Shown: one piece after another, positions 7,964-15,956 of the stretch
Layout: each line of letters begins with the position of its first letter
Position numbering within the stretch: the stretch's first letter is position 1
Assembly: GCA_016180285.1 (NCBI GenBank)
Contig: JACPBO010000004.1
Coordinates: 1-39,263 of the forward strand
From: Candidatus Woesearchaeota archaeon
GTDB lineage: Archaea > Nanobdellota > Nanobdellia > Woesearchaeales > JACPBO01
Length of the DNA stretch: 39,263 bases
Direction of reading: 5' to 3'
Program-made: the position numbers and the translations under genes
The notes under the pieces: model-generated
What the model was told of the DNA's origin: nothing
Databases searched by the model: none
What the model saw: only the letters and a program-made list of their open reading frames with translations

Positions 7964-8539
7964 ATGAAATGCATTTCCTGCAAAAAAACAGCCAATGTCA
8001 TTCTGCACCATCTGCAGCCATACTGCTGCCCCTGTTTCTGCAGGATGATCGAAAAAAGAGTAAGAAAGTTTGTAAGAATCAATAAGGTCTTTAAAAAAGG
8101 CGATAATATCTGCATTGTTGATGACGGCTCTCATGATTTTCTGAATGCGCAGTTTTTATTGAAAAGCATAATAAAGGGCCTTCCTGTAAAAATCAGGATT
8201 TTAAGGATCAAAATAAAGAACCGCCAGGATTTTTTAAAAAATAAGGTTTTATTGAAATTATCCAAAAATACAAAAATGATCATTCCGTGGACCATGGAGG
8301 ATGAAGATTCTTTATTCTTAAAAAACATATTTGATTCAAAAGCCCCGATAAAATCAAGCTTTATAAAATTATTAATGATCATTACAGATGACGAAAGTGC
8401 TGCTTTTGCAGAATGCAGGGGTTTTAATGTTTCAAAAAAAGAAGATAAAAATGATGTTAAAATTTTTTTAAATGAAATTGAGAATAAATACCCGGGCAGC
8501 AAGTTTGGATTGCTGAAAAGCAGCCTGGAATTGAAATGA
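7964..8539 (+). CDS. Ctu2/Ncs2-like degenerate PP-loop protein
   Basis: The 191 residues begin with a zinc-ribbon-like MKCISC...YCCPCFC, then IEKRVRKFVRINKVFKKGDNICIVDDGSHDF. This is the arrangement of the TtcA/TtuA/Ncs6 tRNA thiolation family, but the ATP-binding PP-loop SGGxDS is replaced by VDDGSHDF, as in the non-catalytic Ncs2/Ctu2 partners. It may assist thiolation of U34 in tRNAs. No catalytic Ncs6/TtuA gene is in the window. TATATAAA at 7935-7942 is placed for leaderless start at 7964. The stop codon overlaps the start of the PLD-like gene (ATGA at 8536-8539), so the two are translationally coupled. Confidence 0.55.
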   Translation: MKCISCKKTANVILHHLQPYCCPCFCRMIEKRVRKFVRINKVFKKGDNICIVDDGSHDFLNAQFLLKSIIKGLPVKIRILRIKIKNRQDFLKNKVLLKLSKNTKMIIPWTMEDEDSLFLKNIFDSKAPIKSSFIKLLMIITDDESAAFAECRGFNVSKKEDKNDVKIFLNEIENKYPGSKFGLLKSSLELK

Positions 8540-9579
8540 GCATATTTAAGCTCATAGATAAATTATTGAAGAATTTTTTCACTTATATGGTTGTTCTGGC
8601 AATAATCATATCGGTTTCAAAATTTATGAATTATGAAAATAATTCCAATAACAAAATAACAGGCCAGGCAATAATCAGTATCGTTGCTGAAAATAACAAT
8701 TTCACTCCATCAGTTTATTTCTGCAAATATGATGACTGTGCAAAGGAATTCATCAGATTAATAGAAAACTCAAACAAATCAATACATTGCGCGCTTTATG
8801 ATTTTGAATATGAGAATATAACAAACGCCATGACTAAAAAGATCAATGAGGGTGTTGATGTAAAAGTCGTTGTCGATAGCGAGAACTTCAAGAAAGTCAA
8901 AAATCTCAATTTCATAAGGCAGGATGACCGGAATCAGTTAACACACAACAAATTCTGCATTTTCGAAAATAAAATTATCTTCAGCGGCTCATTTAACCCG
9001 ACAATAAAAAACAATGTCAAGAATGACAACAATATGATTGTTTATCAATCAAATTACCTTGCGGAGAATTATGAAGAGGAATTCAATGAAATATGGAATG
9101 GTATTTTTGGAAAAGGCAATAATGTAAAATATGCCATAGTAATTTTAAATAATAAAAAAATCGAGAATTACTTCTGCCCCGAAGACCATTGCAGCTCGCA
9201 CGTTATAAGCACCCTGAATAATGCTAAAAAAAGCATCTATTTCATGCAGTTCAGCTTCACAGACAACAGTATAGGCGATGTTTTAATCAACAACAAAGGC
9301 AGGCTTGATATAAAGGGCATTATGGAGAGAACGCAGAACAACACATATAGTGAATTCCAGAGATTTGAGCAAAACAACATAAGCGTGAAATGGGACAGCA
9401 ACAAATACAATATGCACCACAAGGTTTTTATTATAGACAATGAAACGGTCATTACAGGCAGCTACAACCCCACAAGGAATGCTGATGAATCAAATGATGA
9501 GAATGTTTTGATCATCAACGATGCCGATGTTGCATCAAAATACCTGGAAGAATTTAAAAAGGTTTATGGTGAAGGATGA
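8536..9579 (+). CDS. Membrane-anchored phospholipase D-like protein (two HKD motifs)
   Basis: This 347-residue protein has an N-terminal membrane anchor (about 12-28) followed by KITGQAII (residues 40-47), so the catalytic part probably faces outward. It has two PLD repeats. The first motif is H137-N-K139...E144 (usual Asp replaced by Glu) with GSFNPT after it. The second is complete: H294-H-K296...D301 with GSYNPT. Single-chain PLD family members include phospholipases, cardiolipin synthases and Nuc-type nucleases; the short GSxNPT style resembles Nuc/minicardiolipin-synthase-like hydrolases. It overlaps both neighbours by 4 bases (ATGA at each end), indicating a tight operon with the Ctu2-like and DUF3800 genes. 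Confidence 0.8.
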   Translation: MSIFKLIDKLLKNFFTYMVVLAIIISVSKFMNYENNSNNKITGQAIISIVAENNNFTPSVYFCKYDDCAKEFIRLIENSNKSIHCALYDFEYENITNAMTKKINEGVDVKVVVDSENFKKVKNLNFIRQDDRNQLTHNKFCIFENKIIFSGSFNPTIKNNVKNDNNMIVYQSNYLAENYEEEFNEIWNGIFGKGNNVKYAIVILNNKKIENYFCPEDHCSSHVISTLNNAKKSIYFMQFSFTDNSIGDVLINNKGRLDIKGIMERTQNNTYSEFQRFEQNNISVKWDSNKYNMHHKVFIIDNETVITGSYNPTRNADESNDENVLIINDADVASKYLEEFKKVYGEG

Positions 9580-10232
9580 CTTATGTTTACATTGATGAAA
9601 GCGGAGATCTTGGTATGAGCAACAAAGGAAGCGAGTACCTTATATTAACAGCAGTCAAAATAGAAGATGACCAAACAAATATTATCTATAAAAGAATACC
9701 TAAAAACATAAGACAAAAAACATTGAAGAAAAAGGTAAAGAAGATGGCGGAGTTAAAATTTTCGAATTCCTCTGTACTTATAAGAGAGAGATTTTTGACA
9801 CGAATTGCTCAGCTAGATGTAGAAGTTTATTCGCGCATCATTAAAAAAGAGTTTACAAAAGACAGCTTAAAGAATAATCTTCCCATATTATATAATTATT
9901 TGATAAAAATTCTTTTAGAAAAAGTTCTTTCTGATATAAACAAAAACAAGAGACTGGAGATACATCTTGATAAATGTATGTCATCTAGTCAAAGAGAAAA
10001 TTTTGAGAGCTATGTAAAAACAGAATTCTTATATCTTTTTTCAGTTCTGCCTAATGTCACTATCGTTCATGAATCTTCTCAATGTAATGAGGCTTTACAA
10101 GTAAGTGATTTTGTATGTGGAGCATTCGGATATAAGTACAATACTGCAAAATTAAAGGAAAATTGTAATCATTACACTGGCTTAATTTCAAATAAAATCA
10201 AAATTGAGAAAAATGACCTGTTCAGAAAATAA
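9576..10232 (+). CDS. DUF3800 domain protein
   Basis: The 218 residues open with MTYVYIDESGDLGMSNKGSEYLILTAV, the characteristic YIDESGD start of DUF3800, an RNase H-like fold with acidic residues that may bind metal. The later LEIHLDKCMSS and QCNEALQVSDFVCGAFGYKYN segments match the family's second acidic strand and C-terminal QxxDxxxGA helix. DUF3800 genes are frequent in mobile and defence contexts; the catalytic activity is not established. The ATG overlaps the stop of the PLD-like gene (9576-9579), so it is made from the same transcript. It has no signal peptide and would be cytoplasmic, unlike its upstream partner. Confidence 0.8.
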   Translation: MTYVYIDESGDLGMSNKGSEYLILTAVKIEDDQTNIIYKRIPKNIRQKTLKKKVKKMAELKFSNSSVLIRERFLTRIAQLDVEVYSRIIKKEFTKDSLKNNLPILYNYLIKILLEKVLSDINKNKRLEIHLDKCMSSSQRENFESYVKTEFLYLFSVLPNVTIVHESSQCNEALQVSDFVCGAFGYKYNTAKLKENCNHYTGLISNKIKIEKNDLFRK

Positions 10233-10311
10233 AACGATCCCTGTTTACTTGTCCTGAGCTCAATCCTGAGCCGTCATCCGTTCAACAGGACTTACTCGTT
10301 AAATATGAAAT

Positions 10312-10331
10312 AATATAAACTAGTATATAAA
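10312..10331 (+). promoter_or_regulatory. Two TATA boxes before the PfkB kinase
   Basis: AATATAAA (10312-10319) and TATATAAA (10324-10331) lie 26-33 and 14-21 bases before the ATG at 10345. The upstream one has the spacing expected of a leaderless transcript. The rest of the gap 10233-10311 holds a GTCCTG/CAGGAC inverted repeat (about 10250-10295) that may end the preceding operon. Confidence 0.5.
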
Positions 10332-10344
10332 CATTCCCATTTAA

Positions 10345-11322
10345 ATGAAAAAATACGATGTTTTCGGAATTGGAAGCGCTTTGATGGATTTTCTTGTCGA
10401 AGTAGACCATAAAAAGCTGCTTGAAATGGACTTAAAGCACGGCGAAATGCATCTGATTGATAAAGCTCATTCAAAGAGGATTTTTGAGAAGTTAAAGAAC
10501 TACAAATTTAAAATTGCGCCTGGCGGATCAGCTGCAAATGTTCTTGCCGGAGTTGCTGTTTTGGGCGGCAATGCTGTTTTCTGCGGCAAAGTGGGCAAAG
10601 ATGAGCACGGAGCAATATACGAGCAGAAAATGGCAGAAGGCGGAGTTTACTCCAGCATTAAAAAAAGCGATTTGATGACAGGGCACACAATTTCATTTAT
10701 AACGCCGGACTCTGAAAGGACATTTGCCACTCATCTTGGAGCAGCGCTTGAATTGGAAAAAGAGGATGTTTTGGAAGAAGAGTTAAGGCAAAGCAAAATA
10801 CTGCATATAGAGGGTTATCAATTAGAGGACAAAAATTTAAGGGAAGTTTCGATTCATGCAATGGGAATTGCAAAGAAAAACAATGTTTTGGTTTCAATTG
10901 ACCTGGCTGATCCTGCTCTTATACGAAGAAACTTAGATAATATGAAAAATTTAGTTAAAAAATATGCGGATATTGTTTTTGCAAATGAAAAGGAAGCAGA
11001 AGCATTTACCGGAAAAGAAGAAGAAGCTGCATTGAATGAAATTGCCGAATTTGCAGATGTTGCTGTTGTCAAGCTCGGTGAACGCGGCTCATTAATAAAG
11101 TCTAAAGGTAAAATATACAAAATTAAACCATTTGAAGCGAAAGCAGCTGACACAACAGGAGCAGGAGACATGTATGCTGCAGGCATTCTGTATGGAATAA
11201 GCCACGATCTTCCATTGGAAAAAGCAGGCAGGATAGCGAGCTATGCAGCTGCAAAGGTTGTCGGGCAGATTGGCGCAAGATTAAGCAAAAGCCTGAAGGA
11301 TGATATAAAGAAACTTACATAA
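10345..11322 (+). CDS. PfkB-family kinase, adenosine-kinase-like
   Basis: This 325-residue ribokinase-fold sugar/nucleoside kinase shows the family signatures: APGGSAANVLAGVAVLGG near residue 55 (substrate side) and DTTGAGDMYAAG near 270 with the catalytic Asp (anion hole and ATP site). The N-terminal GIGSALMDFLVEVD is typical of the adenosine kinase/inosine-guanosine kinase group. It would phosphorylate adenosine or another ribosyl compound with ATP in the cytoplasm. The adenosylhomocysteinase gene at 13846 releases adenosine, which makes adenosine the attractive substrate. The 3' end lies 3 bases from the end of the convergent lipoprotein gene. Substrate remains an inference. Confidence 0.85.
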   Translation: MKKYDVFGIGSALMDFLVEVDHKKLLEMDLKHGEMHLIDKAHSKRIFEKLKNYKFKIAPGGSAANVLAGVAVLGGNAVFCGKVGKDEHGAIYEQKMAEGGVYSSIKKSDLMTGHTISFITPDSERTFATHLGAALELEKEDVLEEELRQSKILHIEGYQLEDKNLREVSIHAMGIAKKNNVLVSIDLADPALIRRNLDNMKNLVKKYADIVFANEKEAEAFTGKEEEAALNEIAEFADVAVVKLGERGSLIKSKGKIYKIKPFEAKAADTTGAGDMYAAGILYGISHDLPLEKAGRIASYAAAKVVGQIGARLSKSLKDDIKKLT

Positions 11323-11325
11323 TAA

Positions 11326-11964
11326 TCAGTATTTCATTACAATTCCTTGCTGCTGGTTTCCCTGTACGATTTGTAAACACTGCTGCTTCTGGCTGCTGCC
11401 TGTTATTTTATCGCAAATTGAAGAATCCCGCATTGAGTACATCATATTTACATAGCAGCTGTCCCTTTGGTCAACGCCCGAGATTTTATCGCATAAAGTA
11501 ACATCCCTCAGCTGGTTAGCCATGTTAGAATAACAGTTGTCTTTTGGCGAGGTTTCCTTGATATTGCCGCAGACAGAGCCATCCTTTTTATCCCTTGCGT
11601 ACAGCTCATAGCATTGATAGTCTGATTCCGATCCTGCGCATATGGTTGGGTCGTTTTTCGCTTCAGCAACCAGCGCTAAACAGGCTGGACGCTGGTCTCT
11701 GCTTAATTTCTTGCACAATGACGTATCATTATTCTTTGCAGCAACTCCCATCACACACATATCCTCTATAGAATATGACTGAGTGGAAGGCATTCCAGTG
11801 CAGACTGACATTTGCGAGTCAACACTCAGCTTCTCGGCTGCGCATCCTGTTTTATCCGCTACAACCCTGCCATCTGGGCAGATGTACTGCGTAGCAGCTG
11901 TGCAGCCCACTATAAAGAAAACAGAAGCGATCAATAACGCCAATAATATGTGCTGTTTGCCCAT
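11326..11964 (-). CDS. Lipoprotein-like exported protein with Cys-rich repeats
   Basis: This 212-residue protein begins with a signal sequence ending in a lipobox-like FFIVGC (Cys21). After a short YICPDGRVV segment it carries about five imperfect units of 27-30 residues in which D-x-x-x-C-x-x-I/L is followed by a second Cys (examples: DVTLCDKISGVDQRDSCY and DSSICDKITGSSQKQQC). Paired cysteines suggest disulphide-stapled helical hairpins outside the cell. I recognise no named domain. TTTATATATT on the minus strand at about 11987-11997 is 26-28 bases before the ATG, so the message is leaderless. The convergent PfkB kinase ends 3 bases away, leaving no room for a separate terminator. Confidence 0.7.
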   Translation of the reverse strand: MGKQHILLALLIASVFFIVGCTAATQYICPDGRVVADKTGCAAEKLSVDSQMSVCTGMPSTQSYSIEDMCVMGVAAKNNDTSLCKKLSRDQRPACLALVAEAKNDPTICAGSESDYQCYELYARDKKDGSVCGNIKETSPKDNCYSNMANQLRDVTLCDKISGVDQRDSCYVNMMYSMRDSSICDKITGSSQKQQCLQIVQGNQQQGIVMKY

Positions 11965-12027
11965 AATTCAGTAAATTTGGCATAATTAATATATAAAGCT
12001 TTTTGTTTTTCCTCCTGCTTTTTTCAG

Positions 12028-12444
12028 CTATATCTCTTCCTTTATATTTATCGTGCTGATCATCGTCAGGGTTTTCTTGATGTTTTTGTTTTTTCTCAGA
12101 TCTATGATATATTTATTAAAGTCTTCAATATCCTTAAACTTTAATTTTAAAAATAAATCATGCTCTCCTGTTATGCCAAATGATTCTTTTATATGCGCAT
12201 TTTCGAAGAAAGATGGATCAAGATCCTTGTCAGTTGTAAGCAGCATGAATACAATGAAATTCTCGCCAACTGCCTTGTTGCTCAATTTAACTGTGAATTT
12301 TTCTATTACTTTCTCTTTTTTTAATTTTGTCAGCCTTTGATGCACTGTAGACGGCCTTAAACCTGCCTTTTTGGCAATGCTTCTGATTGACTCCCTGCTG
12401 TTCTGCTTCAATAGCTCAATTATTCTGCTGTCTTTGGCGTCCAT
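12028..12444 (-). CDS. Lrp/AsnC-family transcriptional regulator
   Basis: This 138-residue protein has the two-domain Lrp/AsnC layout: helix-turn-helix at 1-50 (MDAKDSRIIELLKQNSRESIRSIAKKAGLRPSTVHQRLTKLKKE) and a RAM ligand-binding domain at 60-135 (GEHDLFLKLKFKDIEDFNKYI, with the usual TMIS near the end). It likely binds as an octamer or dimer to promoter DNA in response to an amino acid or similar ligand. Its start overlaps the 3' end of the MFS gene by 25 bases and the two are on the same strand, so it is translated from the transporter message and may regulate that transporter. Confidence 0.9.
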   Translation of the reverse strand: MDAKDSRIIELLKQNSRESIRSIAKKAGLRPSTVHQRLTKLKKEKVIEKFTVKLSNKAVGENFIVFMLLTTDKDLDPSFFENAHIKESFGITGEHDLFLKLKFKDIEDFNKYIIDLRKNKNIKKTLTMISTINIKEEI

Positions 12445-13619
12445 TTTGAATATTCCGTCGATCTAATGTGCATGAATAGGTGCAAGATAACCAAATCAGC
12501 AAACAATATTATTGCTGAGATCAAAAATGCTGTTTGTATTGACCACAAATCAGCAAGATAGCCTAAAATCGGAGATAAAATGCTGAAAAGCAAGTCGCCT
12601 CCGAGATTCTTCAGGGAAAGTATTGTTGCGCGATGATGTGTTTGTATATGCTTATTGACATAATCCTCAAGAACAGGCTCGGAGAAGCCGCCGATAAAAA
12701 ACTTAATTATTGGAAAAAAAACAGCCAATGGAATGAGCAGTTTCCACAGGAACAAAAAGGATATTATTGGGATTATGAGCATTGCGTATAATGTTGTTTT
12801 TTCTCCAAGCATGTTTTCTATGTTATGGGCAAATTTCGATCCTATCGCTCCTGCAATATTCATCAAAAAGAATATAACGCCAAAATAAAAGATGTCGATC
12901 TTGATTAGCTTGAAATATGGCTGGTAAAAGAAATAAGCAGCAGCCCCCACACCGCCAAATATCATTGAATAAATGATGAAAAATTTCACTTTCGGGTGGC
13001 TCAATGAAAATCTAATAGCTTCTCTAATATGGGCAAGATATTTTTTTTCCAGCGGCTTATGCACATAAGGCTCGACAAAAAACAGGGGAATAAGGCACGA
13101 AATAGCTATAGGCAATGCCGTTGCCCAAAATGTCATTCTTAACCCATAAACTGAGGCAATATACCCGCCTGCAAGCGAAGCAATGCCCCACACAAGATAA
13201 TTGATGGATGTAACTGCCCCGAATATTTTTTTAAAATGCTCTTCCTTGCCTAATGCAGCCAATGTATCATATATAAAAGCAGATGATGCAGAACCCCACA
13301 AAGCCGATGAAATTCCTATTAATGTTTCTGCAATTATAAATCCTAAAAAATTAGTTCCAAGCGCATAAAAAATCCAGCTGGCTAAAAAAAGAAACTGGGA
13401 TATAATAATCGCTTTCCTCCTTCCTGCAAAGTCTGTAAAAACCCCACTAGGAATCCTAAAAAGGACGATTATGAGTGCATAATACGCCTGCAGAATCATA
13501 ACCTGCATCATCGTAAGATTGTTTTCAAGGAGGAATAGGACAAATATCGGGGTTACAAATATAAGAGTGCCTAAAATCCTGTAAATATAAAATTTCCATA
13601 TATTGTCTTCTATTCGCAT
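12420..13619 (-). CDS. MFS transporter
   Basis: This 399-residue membrane protein has about 12 predicted transmembrane segments. The MFS loop 2-3 signature is visible as GVFTDFAGRRKAIIISQFLF (near residue 60) and a second-half equivalent is degenerate. The family exchanges small solutes using proton or ion gradients; the cargo cannot be named. TTTAAATA on the minus strand (13640-13647) is 21-28 bases before the ATG, so the message starts at or very near the start codon. The Lrp/AsnC regulator overlaps its end. A long inverted repeat just upstream of the TATA box is a likely operator. Confidence 0.85.
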   Translation of the reverse strand: MRIEDNIWKFYIYRILGTLIFVTPIFVLFLLENNLTMMQVMILQAYYALIIVLFRIPSGVFTDFAGRRKAIIISQFLFLASWIFYALGTNFLGFIIAETLIGISSALWGSASSAFIYDTLAALGKEEHFKKIFGAVTSINYLVWGIASLAGGYIASVYGLRMTFWATALPIAISCLIPLFFVEPYVHKPLEKKYLAHIREAIRFSLSHPKVKFFIIYSMIFGGVGAAAYFFYQPYFKLIKIDIFYFGVIFFLMNIAGAIGSKFAHNIENMLGEKTTLYAMLIIPIISFLFLWKLLIPLAVFFPIIKFFIGGFSEPVLEDYVNKHIQTHHRATILSLKNLGGDLLFSILSPILGYLADLWSIQTAFLISAIILFADLVILHLFMHIRSTEYSKWTPKTAE

Positions 13620-13648
13620 TTTCTTCCTTTCTCTGTTCTATTTAAAGA

Positions 13649-13698
13649 CTCTCTGAACAAGAAATCTTTAAAGTTAAGTTGGGGGCATGTTCAGAGAG
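13649..13698. promoter_or_regulatory. 10-bp inverted repeat upstream of the MFS-Lrp promoter
   Basis: CTCTCTGAAC (13649-13658) and GTTCAGAGAG (13689-13698) are perfect inverted copies 30 bases apart. The pair lies immediately upstream of the minus-strand TATA box of the transporter gene. Two half-sites about four helical turns apart (start to start) fit binding by an Lrp-type oligomer. It could instead form a hairpin if transcription starts further upstream. Confidence 0.5.
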
Positions 13699-13804
13699 CC
13701 TTCTTGACATTTAAATCAATTTGTACAGCTTATATTTAAATATTTCCATATTTGTCTTTATTTTTTAATAAATTATGGACAATGTTCGCTTTTTGTTGAA
13801 AAAA

Positions 13805-13840
13805 ATATATAAATGTGTATAAATCAATCAATTCAGGTGA
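13805..13840 (+). promoter_or_regulatory. TATA box and ribosome site of ahcY
   Basis: TATATAAA at 13805-13812 and GGTGA at 13836-13840. The ribosome site is 5 bases before the ATG at 13846, which decides that start over the in-frame ATGs at 13813 (inside the promoter) and 13840 (overlapping the ribosome site). Confidence 0.65.
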
Positions 13841-13845
13841 TGAAA

Positions 13846-15108
13846 ATGGACAAAGGCGAAACTTATGAAGTAAAAGACATCAAATTAGCAGAGCAGGGCG
13901 GTATGAACATCGAGATTGCAGAATCCCGCATGTCCGCTTTATTAAAAATAAAAAAAAGATTTGAAAAAGAGAAGCCATTAAAGGGAATCAGAGTTGGGCT
14001 TGCATTGCACATTACAAAAGAAACAGCTGTTCTCGTTAAAACATTAATTGCAGGCGGAGCAGAAGTCGCTATAACCGGCTGCAACCCATTAAGCACGCAG
14101 GATGATGTTGCAGCTGCGCTGGCAAAGCAGGGAGTAAAGGTTTGGGGGTATAAAGGAGAAACAAGTGAAGATTATTACAGATACTTAACAAGTGTTATCA
14201 ATTTTAAGCCGCATATAACAATTGATGATGGCTGTGATTTAGTTTCTGAGATACATTCAAAACATACTGAATTAATAAAAGATATTATCGCAGGATGTGA
14301 AGAAACAACAACAGGAATAATAAGATTGAAAGCAATGAAAAAAGACAATGCTTTGAAATACCCGATTATAGCAGTTAATGATAATAAAACAAAGCACCTA
14401 TTAGATAACTATTATGGGACAGGACAATCAACAGTAGACGGAATAATAAGAGCAACCAATGTTCTGTTCGCTGGAAAGAATATTGTTGTTTTAGGATACG
14501 GAAGCTGCGGAAAAGGGTTTGCAATGCGGTGCAAAGGACTTGGCGCAAATGTAATTGTAACGGAAGTTAATAATTTCTGCGCATTGCAGGCTGCTTATGA
14601 CGGATTCAGGGTAATGAAAATGGAAGATGCCTGCAAGATAGGAGATATATTCTGCACGCTGACAGGAAACAAGCATGTTGTAAGAATAGAGCACATAAAG
14701 CAGATGAAAGAAGGCGCAATCCTGGCAAATTCAGGTCATTTTGACATTGAGATTGATGTGAAAGGATTGAAACAGATAGCTTCAGGCGAAAGAAGAGTAA
14801 GGCCTTTCCTTGACGAATACATTGTTGATGGAAAAAAGATTTTCCTCTGCGGAGAAGGCCGCTTGGTCAACCTTGCTGCTGCAGAAGGCCATCCGAGCGA
14901 GGTCATGTCAACCAGCTTCTGCGGACAGGCGCTGGCAGTGGAATATGCTGTCAAAAACAAAGGAAAGCTTCCGACAGATGTTATCCTGCTGCCGGAAGAG
15001 ATCGACGACAGCATAGCAAAGCTTCAGCTTGAAGCAATGGGTATTGAGATTGATGCGCTGACAGAAGAGCAGAAGAAATACCTTTCAAGCTGGCAGGAAG
15101 GAACATAG
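13846..15108 (+). CDS. ahcY: Adenosylhomocysteinase (S-adenosylhomocysteine hydrolase)
   Basis: About 420 residues from MDKGETYEV. The enzyme splits S-adenosylhomocysteine reversibly to adenosine and homocysteine, using bound NAD, and so prevents product inhibition of SAM-dependent methyltransferases. Visible features: substrate-binding DDGCDLV and EETTTGIIRLKAM, the lysine/aspartate region NDNKTKHLLDNYYGTGQS, and the NAD-binding Rossmann motif VVLGYGSCGKGFA. C-terminal GHPSEVMSTSFCGQALA is family typical. Like other archaeal forms it lacks the plant/bacterial insertion and ends soon after the dimer arm. It has its own TATA box and GGTGA site. The nearby adenosine-kinase-like gene and SET methyltransferase fit a methyl-cycle role. 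Confidence 0.95.
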   Translation: MDKGETYEVKDIKLAEQGGMNIEIAESRMSALLKIKKRFEKEKPLKGIRVGLALHITKETAVLVKTLIAGGAEVAITGCNPLSTQDDVAAALAKQGVKVWGYKGETSEDYYRYLTSVINFKPHITIDDGCDLVSEIHSKHTELIKDIIAGCEETTTGIIRLKAMKKDNALKYPIIAVNDNKTKHLLDNYYGTGQSTVDGIIRATNVLFAGKNIVVLGYGSCGKGFAMRCKGLGANVIVTEVNNFCALQAAYDGFRVMKMEDACKIGDIFCTLTGNKHVVRIEHIKQMKEGAILANSGHFDIEIDVKGLKQIASGERRVRPFLDEYIVDGKKIFLCGEGRLVNLAAAEGHPSEVMSTSFCGQALAVEYAVKNKGKLPTDVILLPEEIDDSIAKLQLEAMGIEIDALTEEQKKYLSSWQEGT

Positions 15109-15173
15109 GTTTGTTTTTATCAAGGGTTTTGCAGCACTTATGCAAAATTAAACAAGAAAAAACAATCGGAAAA

Positions 15174-15641
15174 TCATTTATACTTCTTCACAATCTCCTT
15201 GAACTTGGCATAACTCTCAGAATCCTTGAACTTGCCGAAATCCTTATCTGAAAGCTTATCGAGAATTGACAAAAACATTTTGGACAGCTCCTTTATGTCT
15301 TTCGAAGCCTCTCCTTTTGCAATCGTTTCTTCAGTTTTTATTTCTTCTTCAGCAGGCTCTTCCTTTTTCCTTCCAAAAAGCCTTGAAAAAAATCCAGGCT
15401 TTTCTTCCTTTCTTATTTCTTCCTCTGCATCTGAGAATTCTTCCTGCTCTGCTTTAGGCTCATTAACAACCATTTTCACTTCAACTCCTGATTTCTTGGC
15501 TTCCTTCAGCTCGGGATAAGCTTCCATCTTTCTTGGAATTTTTATTTTTTTAAAAACCTTTGCAATCTTCTTGGCTGTTTCAGATCTTCTTCTCCCAGCA
15601 ATGTACTTCGACACCATCCTGCCAATTTCTTTGTCAGCCAT
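15174..15641 (-). CDS. Hypothetical charged protein, 155 aa
   Basis: The protein is rich in Lys and Glu. Its N-terminal basic part (MADKEIGRMVSKYIAGRRRSETAKKIAKVFKKIKIPRK) could bind nucleic acid or membrane lipid, and a Glu-rich linker leads to GFFSRLFGRKKEE and a C-terminal helical segment (IKELSKMFLSILDKLSDKDFGKFKD). There is no signal peptide and no membrane segment. I do not recognise a family. A TATA box on the minus strand at about 15664-15669 is 26 bases before the ATG, indicating a leaderless gene with its own promoter at the tail of the pilus-related run. Confidence 0.6.
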   Translation of the reverse strand: MADKEIGRMVSKYIAGRRRSETAKKIAKVFKKIKIPRKMEAYPELKEAKKSGVEVKMVVNEPKAEQEEFSDAEEEIRKEEKPGFFSRLFGRKKEEPAEEEIKTEETIAKGEASKDIKELSKMFLSILDKLSDKDFGKFKDSESYAKFKEIVKKYK

Positions 15642-15672
15642 ATCTTTTCAGAAAAATAATCAATATATAAAG

Positions 15673-15897
15673 CTATCTTTTTTTATGCGTTGCCTCTATT
15701 ATGGCGCGCAGGTCAGCAACCTCTTCCTTCAGATCCTTCAGCTCCTTGCTCAGCTCGGTTTCCTCGTTTTCAAATTTGCCTGCTATCTTTCTCAATTGCC
15801 TGAACTCTATCTCAAGCAGAATAAGGTAGCCGACAACAACAATGGAAAAAACAACAAGCAATTCAAGTATGGGTAAGTTTAACCCGAAAACATACAT
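15673..15897 (-). CDS. Small membrane-anchored coiled-coil protein
   Basis: The 74 residues comprise an N-terminal transmembrane helix (about 9-28, LPILELLVVFSIVVVGYLILL) and a charged coiled coil to the end (EFRQLRKIAGKFENEETELSKEL...). The message has a GAGGTGTG ribosome site a few bases before the ATG and a minus-strand TATA box at about 15943-15950. No family is recognised. Its position directly downstream of the giant surface protein, on the same strand, suggests a role beside the pilus or envelope genes. Confidence 0.6.
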   Translation of the reverse strand: MYVFGLNLPILELLVVFSIVVVGYLILLEIEFRQLRKIAGKFENEETELSKELKDLKEEVADLRAIIEATHKKR

Positions 15898-15956
15898 ATT
15901 TCACACCTCTTTTTTTACTGATCTATGCTAATAGCCGAAGTATTTAAACCTTTGCG

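Noticed and set aside
8536-10232. Calling the PLD-DUF3800 pair an established defence system
   Set aside because: The link is only by gene overlap and family reputation; the PLD appears to face outside the cell and no known system with this pair could be named.
13649-13698. SAH riboswitch next to ahcY
   Set aside because: The inverted repeat lies about 100 bases upstream of the ahcY TATA box and therefore outside its message. It is placed at the promoter of the divergent transporter gene instead.
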